Source of the DNA: Apostichopus japonicus
Lineage: Eukaryota > Echinodermata > Holothuroidea > Aspidochirotida > Stichopodidae
Assembly: GCF_037975245.1 (NCBI RefSeq)
Contig: NC_092561.1
Span: forward strand, 3,579,001 to 3,643,000
Direction of reading: 5' to 3'
Length of the DNA stretch: 64,000 nucleotides
The first letter of the stretch is position 1. Every line of letters begins with the position of its first letter. The notes beneath the pieces were generated by a model. That model was given only the letters and a program-made list of their open reading frames with translations. It was not told the origin of the DNA and ran no database searches. This document shows positions 34,087 through 44,010 of the stretch, in pieces. The position numbers and the translations under genes were made by a program.

Positions 34087-35490
34087 TCATTTCCAGGAAA
34101 ATGTTTGGTCAAGGGTCTCTTTTAATTGACGATTCAATGGTTGATAAAAATATTGCAATTTACGCTTGACTTTCGAATCGACAGCTCTCTTTTTCCTTCC
34201 CTTTCCCTTAAGGCAATCGGAGTCCGGCCTCTCCTTTATTACCGGACAAAAGAAACTGCCTCTTTTTCGAAACATTTCTTGAGTAAAGAAATGACTTATT
34301 CCAAGGAATTTTTCAACCCTGTTTAGAACAGTCCACGATTCACTTGAAAACAGTTCTCCATCGATGACCATTAAGTTTTCTCGGGATATATGGTGCAAGA
34401 TATTGTTGACGTATTCAAGATATAACCCTTTGCGTATTAATTGGTTTGTTTCATCAATGTTCCCCAAGGAGTCCAACACACTCTTCTCGAATGAATCTGC
34501 AATTCTATAACCTTTGTAAAATATGTTCGGTTCTCTCTTGCCTCGAAGATTACTATCCCAAACTGGTAGCTTCATGTGTTTTAAGTTTTCAATATTTTCG
34601 GGTAATTTAATTTTGGTTCTAACATGTGCGTAGTCCGAATGTGCCCTTAGGACAGGGCTTACGAGTATCAATAAAAACTTTTTAGCCATCTTTAACAGCT
34701 CTCCAAGAACCTGTTGGTTTTCTTGAATTTCAATAATATCGAGTAAGGTTAACTCCGAAGACGTTGACAGAGGCATAGGTTTCAAAAATGCAGCTGAATC
34801 TCCATCCTCTAGTGCCTTCACTGTATTGGACGAAAACGGATAAACTTCAGAGACTAACTCAGGATGCAGGTCTAAAAACCCTGTCAAAGTCTGCGAGCCA
34901 CATTTCTTAACACCAAGTAGAATTACGTCTGGCGCCCTCTTTTTACAATCAAGTTTCCGCTGAGCGTCACTATTTGCAGGACTTCGCGAGGCACCTAATC
35001 GATTATTCCGATAGTCATAGCAACCCCATAGTTTTTCTGTTTTATTGTAGTCCAGGTTACTTGCCATGTTAGAGAATGGACGTACAATGTTTCCAATCTT
35101 TTTGAAAACAGCTTCTGACCGGATGTTGGTAGTTCTCTCTGTTGTGTTGTGTAATGTATTCATTCTTCCTTCCGCGTCGATATGGAATGAATAACTCGGC
35201 CATTCTTTGTTCTTTTGAGCAAGCAACGAGCTTTCTCCTGTCGTGGAAGAAGGTATTACTCTAAAAGAGATTTGGTTTCGAATGATTGCTAGCGTACATA
35301 TTGAGAGAATACAGATAGCTATAATAAAGTATATACGTTTGACATTTATGCATTTAAAGTGGCACGATCTGGTCATTTTGGTTAAATAAGAGACCATATT
35401 TTGTTTATATGTTGAAGAGTTTTTTGCTCGATTGCGTAAGGCCACCTGCACATCTAACAAAGGCTCTCTCCCTTTGTAATTAATGAACAA
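34087..35490 (-). CDS. Heparan-sulfate 3-O-sulfotransferase-like protein A, single exon
   Basis: 467 residues. Family role: transfer of sulfate from PAPS to a sugar chain in the Golgi. Seen: a membrane anchor near residues 53-71 (IYFIIAICILSICTLAI), so type II topology; a stem; WGCY near 155; a 5'-phosphosulfate-binding loop near 191-204 (LLGVKKCGSQTL) before DLHPELV; a 3'-phosphate-binding segment near 272-290 (KFLLILVSPVLRAHSDY); and a C-terminal pair of cysteines followed by a KGRKKR segment and the FYQPLNRQL helix that match 3-OST proteins. Odd: CGS replaces GGT in the loop, and the usual Lys-Thr-Pro substrate motif before the 3' segment is not found. Met39 is an alternative start. The paralogue is at 39143-40538. 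The substrate cannot be told from sequence. Confidence 0.88.
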   Translation of the reverse strand: MFINYKGREPLLDVQVALRNRAKNSSTYKQNMVSYLTKMTRSCHFKCINVKRIYFIIAICILSICTLAIIRNQISFRVIPSSTTGESSLLAQKNKEWPSYSFHIDAEGRMNTLHNTTERTTNIRSEAVFKKIGNIVRPFSNMASNLDYNKTEKLWGCYDYRNNRLGASRSPANSDAQRKLDCKKRAPDVILLGVKKCGSQTLTGFLDLHPELVSEVYPFSSNTVKALEDGDSAAFLKPMPLSTSSELTLLDIIEIQENQQVLGELLKMAKKFLLILVSPVLRAHSDYAHVRTKIKLPENIENLKHMKLPVWDSNLRGKREPNIFYKGYRIADSFEKSVLDSLGNIDETNQLIRKGLYLEYVNNILHHISRENLMVIDGELFSSESWTVLNRVEKFLGISHFFTQEMFRKRGSFFCPVIKERPDSDCLKGKGRKKRAVDSKVKRKLQYFYQPLNRQLKETLDQTFSWK

Positions 35491-36656
35491 AGCTCATATA
35501 AGGGAAGAAAGCTTAGGCCATGTGGTTCATATATTTCGAATTCAACGCTAGCCTACTCATTAGTCCGACGAAGCCTACACTTTTAGAACTATCAACACGC
35601 AGTTTACACTGTACCTCCAATCTGAATTAAATCTAATGTAGGCGCACCACTGATACACTTAATTTATACTCGTTAATAACTCCAAAACTTGATTTTAAAA
35701 GATAAATCACAGTAATTGAAATGACAAAGGTAAAAGCGCTCCCAAACAGCAAGGTTTTGTATCTTCAATGGTCAGCAGGTCAGTGGTCGTTTCCAGGAAG
35801 GTTAAATTCTCAGTATATCGCCACAAGCGTTGGCGATTATTCCGAAGTCAGTAAGTGACCTGAGAGGACAACTCGCGTTTCAGAGGTTTATATTGAGCTT
35901 GGCTTGTTGTGTTTTGAGATCTTTTTGACCTTAATTATAGGCTCAGAGAAGTTTTTTACGAAGTCGATTATATTAACAGAGGAATAAATCCAGTTTGCTA
36001 CTCAAAACGTATTATTTCCTTGCTCCGTTATGGTCTCAATGTGCCTCGCACTGCATCCCAGCTGTCTTTACAATACAGTGTAGTTTCATAATTTCGGAGA
36101 TTCGAGACATAATGGAACACATCGATCCTTCCGATAAAGCTTCACGAAGAGTGATGGGTTCCACGAAATTGTACCGTCTTTCAGTTTTCGGTGACACATA
36201 TACTCCGAGCAATTCAAAAGTGAGGCCTCACTCCAGCATACGAAACCTTATACAGAATAGACAAGCTGCTATGTATTCAGTAACATTACAATACCGGTAC
36301 TCTTCATTGAATTCACATTATATATATATGTGTGTATATTTAGCTGTTATACACAATTCCGAGATAAATATATATTAACCAGATAACAAATCCGTATAAA
36401 TTCAACCTTATAATTTTGATGACTTCTTTTTCATATTTTATATGTACGCCGTTACAATATCAGTTCGTGTTCGTTTGTTGTTAAGTAGCCTACACGAACA
36501 AACGTTTTGTGTATCGTTCTACGACTGACTGGCTTTTGGACAAATACAATCCGCTACTTTCTGCCCCTGAAAGGATTATCAACACAGACGATTTGAATCG
36601 CACAGATTTTTGTGTGCAACAAACTGTAAAGTTTATTCATTAAGTCAAGACCGTTG
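35491..36656. other. Intergenic, 5' flank of sulfotransferase A
   Basis: About 1.2 kb between the start of gene A and the duplicated block at 36657. A short TA run lies near 36320. No gene pattern seen. Confidence 0.5.
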
Positions 36657-36855
36657 TTTTAAAGGACAAAAGACGAGAGTTCCAATGGTTACCTTTACAC
36701 AATGTATATCTACTAGCTTTACCCGATCAATTTCTCCTGCAACCTTGTATAAACTGGGTATTACAGACAATACAACACTGTACTTTAATGCTGGCATGTC
36801 TGACGAAAGGAAAGAGTAACAGGGTATTATGAATGTTCACGGTAATAGTACGTGC
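36657..36855. repeat. Duplicated block, copy 1
   Basis: Shares long near-identical stretches with 40592-40747 in the same orientation: tttaaaggacaaaagacgag, agttccaatggttacc, tataaactgggtattacag and gaatgttcacggtaa. This copy has about 40 bp more (36786-36826). Confidence 0.93.
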
Positions 36856-38610
36856 TATAATATAGGCCCTGTGATAGTACGACGAGAATAGATTTATACT
36901 ATATATAATAACGCTTACAGTAGCCAATATTGTCATAACAGTTGATGCTTGAATTTGGTGATAACTTAAAGCAACTTTTGGCTTGGATCATGTACATCAG
37001 TTCGACGGGTGGTTTCCCTTAAAAAGTCGCAAATCTGGCACTTAACTTACTGAAGAATAGAGAAATCAGAAAACAACAGTTCTTGTATATTTGTAGACAT
37101 TTATGAAGAATCAACCAAGTGAACATATATACATCCAGGTATTTGATACAGCATTGTAACAGATTCTTTTGAAGATGCTGTTCTGAAAAGTATTAACATT
37201 TTAAGCTGAAAATGCACAATGAAGAGGAATTCCCTAATGTAGGGATATCATTCTAATTATGAATACCATATATGGAAATATAACTACATGAGAGGACGGG
37301 CACACCATCTAATGTTTCTACAAGTGAAGCATTCTGTAAGTTAAAATATGTTGTGCACATGGCCGCCATAACCAGGAGATACATAAAGGACCGTATAAAT
37401 CAAAGGAAATTTACTGCCTTGTATGGTTGTATCACATCATCTATGAGAAGGGCTGATGTTCAGAGCTTAAATTATGGACATTTCCAATGAAATATCTCAT
37501 CTATAGTATCGCATTTTTTTTTTGTTCTAGTGGATAATCCCATTAACTAAAGAAGCTTGTAAGCGAGTTGTCACAAAAAAAATAGTTAAGAGTTGAGATT
37601 ATGTATCAGAAAGTTTGAATGAGCAGCAAACATCCTACAACAATGAAAACATGAAAGCAATTAAAAAAAATATGGAAGAACATGGAAAGATAATGAAATT
37701 GTGAATATGCTGATCGTTATAATCCGCAATGAAGCATCATTTTGAGTAAAGGATCTTGCATATCACTGAAACAACTATAAGTAGAGCATGTGATTAACTT
37801 AATTGAAGATAGAAAGGGTGTATGTTTGTTCACATGGAATTAAGGTGCTTACAGTAGATGCAAAATGCTGTTATACTTTGCAATAGTAGAAACTATGTTG
37901 AATTAAATATTTAAAAACTAAGATAACGGCAAAAAATAAACGGTAACATTATCCCATATAAATGCTGAAGATTTTCAAAAGTTTCCTAATTTATTTCCCC
38001 ATTTTTAATATGCATATTCATAATTCAACCAAATGGAAACGTTTCAAAATTAACATATTAACGAAAAGAATTATGCAGGGTACTGAAAAAATAATAGCGA
38101 TGAAAATTTACTAAAATATGTTAACCTTTAAGCTTATCGATTTGTTGTTAAAGGGTTATGCAATATGCCGTAGCAATTTTAGTGGAATTTATCTAGAAGA
38201 CAGATTTAATTATCGCCAAGTCACGGTTCTTTCGGTCATATATAACTGTATACGCGTTGGAACTATCGCTAGCTAACAGAAATCAATTTTGAAGCCTCGA
38301 GTGGATTCTGATTAAATTATTCCCAACAGTAACTCAATTTATACAACATCGGAATGCTGCTTGTTTATCAACAAACAAAACTATTTTCGGTATTTTGTTG
38401 TAAGTTTCATCGAAATATGAGAGCATTTTGCAAAATTTACCCTTACTTTACAAGCATGAAAGATTTCCATATGTACGTTGATAAAAAGGTTCTCTTCCAG
38501 TGCCATGATCATTATACAACAATGATCTGATCACAAAATGTGTATTTCATTAATATTAACCTCAGCAAAATTCCTGTCGTTGGGCAGTGATGTGCTACTA
38601 ACATATATAC
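36856..38610. other. Intergenic, no feature seen
   Basis: AT-rich sequence without recognisable genes, transposon ends or tandem arrays. Confidence 0.5.
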
Positions 38611-38617
38611 ATATAAC

Positions 38618-38691
<74 letters not shown>

Positions 38692-38970
38692 AGACATATA
38701 TAGACATATAGACATATATAGACATATAAACAGATATACACACATATATACACATATATATAGACATATATAGACATAAATAGACATATATAGAAATATA
38801 TAAACATATTTACACATATATACACATATATAAACATATTTACACACACATACACACACACACATACATACACACACATATATATATATATATATTTATA
38901 GATATATATATATATATATATATTTTTTTTTTTACATATAAATATATATATATATATATATACACGACAA
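38611..38970. repeat. (TA)n and (ACATATA)n compound microsatellite
   Basis: Long TA run, then tagacatata-type and cacatatata units, then further TA runs with a T8 interruption. Apparent tyrosine/isoleucine ORFs across it are artefacts of the repeat. Confidence 0.95.
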
Positions 38971-39142
38971 AGGCAAATAATTGAAATCGTAGTGAGTTGG
39001 AAAATCTATATATATATATCTGGGTGTGTGTGTTGTGTAGCCTATATATGTATAATTTATATGGATAATGTCTATGTATGTGTACTTATACGTAGTATGT
39101 ATTTAGTATAGATATATATCATAACAATATTCGGAGTAACTG

Positions 39143-40538
39143 TTACATCCACGAAAATTCATAATTTGTCATGTGTTTCAATTTAATATTGAAAGGTCTA
39201 TAAAAGTTGTAGAGTTTCCGTAAAACTTTTGAATTCACTTTTGGTTTTGGTCTTCCTTTTCCTCCGAGACAACCAGCGTCAGGTCTCTCACGGAGTACTG
39301 GACAAAAATAATCACCTGATTTTCGAAAGTGCTTTCTGCTGAAGAATCGAGATATATTGAGAAATATCTCCGTTTGACTCAAGATATCCCAAGGCGATGA
39401 AACAAAATCTTTTCCATCTATGATGAGTAGCTTCTCTTTGGGAATGAACTTTAAAATTTCTGAAACATAATTGATGTAAAGTCCCTTATTTATCAAATCG
39501 TTACTTATATCAACTTCTCCAGATGAGTTAAGAACACTCTTCTCAAAGGATGTAGCGATGTTATAACCTTTAAAGTTAGCTACTTTTTCGTAACTTGTTC
39601 TTTGAGATTTTACGTTCCAAACCAACCTATGCTTTATTGGATAACTGCCTATATTTTTAACGTTTTTCATTTTGATCTTGCAATGTACATAATCTGATAA
39701 AGCTCTTTTAACAGGGTCAATTAATATCAACAAGTATCGCGTTCCATGCGTTGTTATATTACCTACAACATGGCGAAACGTATCATATCTGTTTTGAAGG
39801 CCGACCATGTCAAACAAGCCGACTTCACTCGGTGTCGTAAAGGACATGTGTGTCTCGATAAAGTCTGTCCTGTTTAGTAACATGACGTCACTTTTTCCGA
39901 GGTAAATACTGGAAACGACGTCAGGATGTAAATCCAATAAAGCAGATAACATTTGGGATCCACACTTTTTCACACCTATGATCCAAACACCAGGTAACTT
40001 TCTTGTACAATTTAGTCTCGTCAATGTATCTCTGTCTGCCCTTACACGTGAAAGGCCCAATTGCCCTTCCTTGTACCTATAACATCCCCATAGTTTTTCC
40101 TTAGAATAATTAACCGGTTTACGAGATTCATCAATTTTGTTCGCGATTTGTGTCCACATTCTTCAAATTATAGTCCACAAGAGAAAAGCCGTTGACATCA
40201 TTTTGGTACGGATTCTGCTGAACGTTATTTTGTTCAAATCTGGTAATGTTAGGTGCTTTTGAGAGGTTGTTGGTGCTTGTCAATATAAAATCAATATGTC
40301 TGTGATTGTCCATTATGGAATTGACGCCATCCAACTCGTGTCCTCGTATATAGGATGCTCTAACGTAGTTCTCCGACAACACCTTACCTTGATCTGAAAC
40401 CAATACATACCCGAGAAGGCAGATGAAAGTAAGTGACGTGAAAATGCGACATAACCGCCTTTTAAAGCAGCTTAGTTTCCTAAGTTTTCTTGGCAGTACA
40501 AACATTTTGTTAAAAGATTGCCTGCCTTTATCTTGCAA
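39143..40538 (-). pseudogene. Heparan-sulfate 3-O-sulfotransferase-like gene B, frameshifted
   Basis: Paralogue of 34087-35490. Reading starts at 40538 in one frame: cytoplasmic basic tail, membrane anchor near residues 34-49 (FTSLTFICLLGYVLV) and stem, ending at a stop at 40131. The catalytic domain is in another frame from 39143 to about 40159 (internal ATG at 40159, with an in-frame stop just upstream): WGCY; IIGVKKCGSQML as PAPS 5' loop; RYLLILIDPVKRALSDY as 3' segment; and C-terminal ERPDAGC plus NFYRPFNIKLK. One frame change within about 40131-40167 would join them. This can be a recent pseudogene, an allele or a sequencing error; the catalytic frame is otherwise undamaged over 338 codons, which argues for recent loss or error. 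The usual K-T-P motif is absent here too. Confidence 0.8.
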
Positions 40539-40591
40539 CGTTCGTCATTGCTCTAAACAAGTTCATTGTTCTAAATAGTCGATTTGAATTT

Positions 40592-40747
40592 TTTTAAAGG
40601 ACAAAAGACGAGAGTTCCAATGGTTACCTTTACACAATGGATCTCTGCTAGGTTTACCCTATCAATTACTCCTGCAACTTTGTATAAACTGGGTATTACA
40701 GACAATTCAACACTGTACTGTACATGAATGTTCACGGTAATCGTGCC
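40592..40747. repeat. Duplicated block, copy 2
   Basis: Direct copy of 36657-36855, starting 54 bp 5' of the gene B start codon. It is likely part of the tandem duplication that made the two sulfotransferase genes and may contain their promoter. Confidence 0.93.
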
Positions 40748-41179
40748 TGGTTCTAAATAGTCCTGACGTCCTCGAACTTACATCCTTGCCAATGATACGT
40801 CATCGTTAGCCAGTAAGTTATGTCACATGTTGCTGTCACGTATTCCGATTGAAAACTGGAACAGATGGAAGCAATATAGACTGGAATTTCATGAGATATT
40901 TCATGAACCCGACCGACTCTTTCGCTTGTGAACTTATGCAGAAGTGTATGGAGATGTATCTAATGCAAACAGTCAATTTGGCTGAATTGGTTTTATTAAA
41001 CTCCCCACAGTGCAGTTCTGGTGATATCACAAGGGCGAACAAGTATAGTAGGTTATCATAGTAGGTTCAAAAATACTTTTTATTTGTTTGATCGCATGAG
41101 TGGAGAACCGTGCCTATCAAGGAAGCCACTTAACCTTGCACAAAAAGAGATAGCCTTGCCAAACCTTTTGTTTTATATA

Positions 41180-41213
41180 ACAGGGAATTGTTATTCCATA
41201 ACAACTCCCTGGT
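41180..41213. repeat. Short hairpin
   Basis: cagggaattgttat and ataacaactccctg face each other around tcc. No run of T follows; function unknown. Confidence 0.5.
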
Positions 41214-41274
41214 TATACAGTGAGATCAGAATCAAAATAAGCATCCCAGTGTTAGTTCAGTGAGTTATCTATTA

Positions 41275-42785
41275 GAGATAGATGAGGTATGTGTCTTTAG
41301 GCCTCATTATAGCCTTAGATGAGGTATGTGTCTTTAAGGCCTCATTATAGCCTTAGATGGGGTATGTGTCTTAAGTCCTCATTATATATAGATTGGGTAT
41401 GTGTCTTAAGGCCTCATTATAGATGTATGTATGTATGTATGGGTGTATGAATTTGAGATCCTCCTGAAAGCAGGAACTCGCGAAGAATCTATCATTGGCT
41501 TATCAAAGCCGCAAGCTGACCAAGGTCAGTCTCTTAGATTCATATTTAACGTCCATGATTATGAATTGTCAATTGTCAACCACTCTGTAACTGGACGACA
41601 TACATTAATCCTGGAGTGACTCGAACTCGGGACCTTATGATGGAAAGGCACCGGCGTTAACCACTGAGCTGACACTCCTACTAGATAGATGGATATGTGT
41701 CTTTATGCCTCATTATAGATATATGGGGTATGTGTCTGGTCTCATTATAGATATATGGGGTATGTGTCTTAAGGCCTTATTATAGATATATGGGGTATGT
41801 GTCGGGTCTCATTATAGATATATGGGGTATGTGTATTAAGGCCTCATTATAGATAGGTGGACTATATGTCTTAAGGCCTCATTATAGATATATGAGGTAT
41901 GTGTCTTAAGGCCTCATTATAGATATATGGAGTATATGTCTTAAGGCCTCATTGTAGATAGATGGGGTATATGTCTTAAGGCCTTATTTAGATATATGGA
42001 GTATGTGTCTTTAGGCCTCATTATAGCCTTAGATGGGGTATGTGTCTTTAGGCCTCATTATAGATAGGTGGACTATATGTCTTAAGGCCTCATTATAGAT
42101 ATATGTGGTATGTGTCTTAAGGCCTTATTATAGATATATGGGGTATGTGTCGGGTCTCATTATAGATATATGGGGTATGTGTATTAAGGCCTCATTATAG
42201 ATAGGTGGACTATATGTCTTAAGGCCTCATTATAGATATATGAGGTATGTGTCTTAAGGCCTCATTATAGATATATGGAGTATATGTCTTAAGGCCTCAT
42301 TGTAGATAGATGGGGTATATGTCTTAAGGCCTTATTTAGATATATGGAGTATGTGTCTTTAGGCCTCATTATAGCCTTAGATGGGGTATGTGTCTTTAGG
42401 CCTCATTATAGATGTATGTCTGTATGCATGTACGCGTGTATGTATGTGTGTCTTAAGGCCTGATTATAGATAGATGGCAATAGGCATATGTTTTCAGGCC
42501 TCATTATAGATAGATGAGGTATGTGTCTTTAGGCCTCATTATAGCCTTAGATGGGGTATGTGGCTTTAGGCCTCATTATAGCCTTAGATGGGGTATGTGG
42601 CTTTAGGCCTCATTATAGCCTTAGATGGGGGTGTGTCTTTAGGCCTCATTATAGATAGATGGGGTTTATGTTTTTAGGCCTCATTATAGATAGATGGGGT
42701 ATGTGGCTTTAGGCCTCATTATAGCCTTAGATGGGATATGTGTCTTAAGGCCTCATTAAAAGATAGATAGGGTATATTTCTTAAT
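41275..42785. repeat. 35-bp intergenic minisatellite
   Basis: Units of about 35 bp (tatgtgtcttaaggcctcat plus tatagatatatgggg) with a duplicated block of about 390 bp around 41800-42410. Interrupted by a SINE at 41426-41678; it resumes at 43289-43329 and 43690-44010. Confidence 0.94.
41426..41678 (-). mobile_element. tRNA-derived SINE, full-length-looking
   Basis: On the minus strand it starts ggagtgtcagctcagtgg (box-A-like), has gttcgagtcactcc (box-B-like), a tRNA-unrelated body, then cgcgagttcctgct, caggaggatct and a (CATA)n tail. It is inserted in the 35-bp minisatellite, so the empty site is known. The tail is shared with 10122-10227. Confidence 0.85.
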
Positions 42786-43288
42786 GTCTCAATGTGTGTT
42801 TGCTAAATTTTCACTTCCGTCTTTCCAGCTTACTGTCCTAAAAGCTCAGTGAAAATAACACCATGCGGTTTTCATATTAATAATCATTATTTTTATTGAG
42901 TGGCGTTAAACATTTTGAGCTGAATAAAATTCACCAGATTTTGTAACGAGTCCGTAGATTCTACAAACTTCAATCAAAATGTGCAAGCCCGGCTCAACAT
43001 TTCATGGGCCAATCAAATCTCTCTGTTATGTTAACAACAGTTAGGCATAGGACTTACGAGTATATATAGGTTACAATTGAGAAATGAACATGCTGATATG
43101 GGAGGTCGCAGTGATTTTACGGTAAATCGTTCGCACCATGAGCGCAAAAGAAAATAAATTTCTATTTTACAATTGCGACATCTTTTCTCCATTAAACCCA
43201 CCTGGTAAGAGTGCATTTAGCATAAGAAACATTGAATCTGCTTCGGAAGTTTGTTTTCCGAAATTCATCGGCAAACACGTATTGAGAC
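42786..43288. mobile_element. Possible inverted-repeat element inside the minisatellite
   Basis: Unique sequence interrupting the array. Its ends gtctcaatgtgtgtttgc (42786) and gcaaacacgtattgagac (ending 43288) are inverted repeats matching at 16 of 18 positions. The left end partly overlaps a minisatellite word, and the target site is not clean. Confidence 0.5.
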
Positions 43289-43329
43289 TTTCAAGGCCTT
43301 ATTATAGATAGATGGGGTATGTGTCTTAA

Positions 43330-43689
43330 AGGGTGTGAAAACTCGCGCACAAAGAAATTTCTAATGCCGGTAATCTGACCAAGTTTGGAATGAGGTGTAA
43401 CAGAAGTGTTAGACACCACCATCGATCCCAGAAAATACACACACAGCTTGATACCGTCGGTAATTAGACACTAGTTTACAGTCAGTACATACAGCTGCGA
43501 TCAATATACTCACAGCGCAGTGTACAAACGATACAGCGATAGACATCGCAGGTCCAGCTAAAGATAACAAGGTATCACGTTCCATTACTGTCTGCATTTT
43601 GTAGCGACAAGAGAAAAACTTCACTTGCAATAAACGGAAAGTTAACTTTAAAGATGGCGGCACGCTGTTTGGGCGAGTCTTCAATACCT
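43330..43689. mobile_element. 360-bp MITE with TTAA target site
   Basis: It interrupts a minisatellite unit whose intact form reads gtcTTAAggcc: left border gtcTTAA then AGGGTGTGAAAACTCGC, right border gcgagtcttcaatacct then TTAAggcc. Imperfect terminal inverted repeats (AGGGTGTGAAAACTCGC and AGGTATTGAAGACTCGC). A TTAA duplication points to the piggyBac type; a TA duplication (Tc1/mariner) is formally also possible. Confidence 0.8.
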
Positions 43690-44010
43690 TTAAGGCCTGA
43701 TTATAGATATATGGGGTATGTGTCTTAAGACCTCATTATAGATAGATAGGTATGTGTCGTTATGCCTGAGTATAGATAGAAGGAGTATGTGTCTTAATGT
43801 CTCATTATAGATAGATGGAGTATGTGTCTTAATGTCTCATTATAGATAGATGGAGTATGTGTCTTAATGTCTCATTATAGATAGATGGAGTATGTGTCTT
43901 AATGTCTCATTATAGATAGATGGAGTATGTGTCTTAATGTCTCATTATAGATAGATGGAGTATGTGTCTTAATGTCTCATTATAGATAGATGGAGTATGT
44001 CTTAAGGCCC
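43690..44010. repeat. 35-bp minisatellite, homogenised part
   Basis: Continuation of the 41275 array. From 43790 seven nearly identical units with the variant taatgtctcattatagatag, indicating local homogenisation. Confidence 0.93.

Noticed and set aside
35995..36378. 127-residue plus-strand ORF upstream of sulfotransferase A
   Set aside because: Ends in a TA-rich run, no domain pattern, not preserved in the duplicated flank of gene B.
38512..38879. Overlapping YIYIC/YVYIC-type ORFs
   Set aside because: Translations of a TA/CATA microsatellite. The same applies to the IYIYIY ORFs near 28620, 50350, 55900 and 61755-62213.
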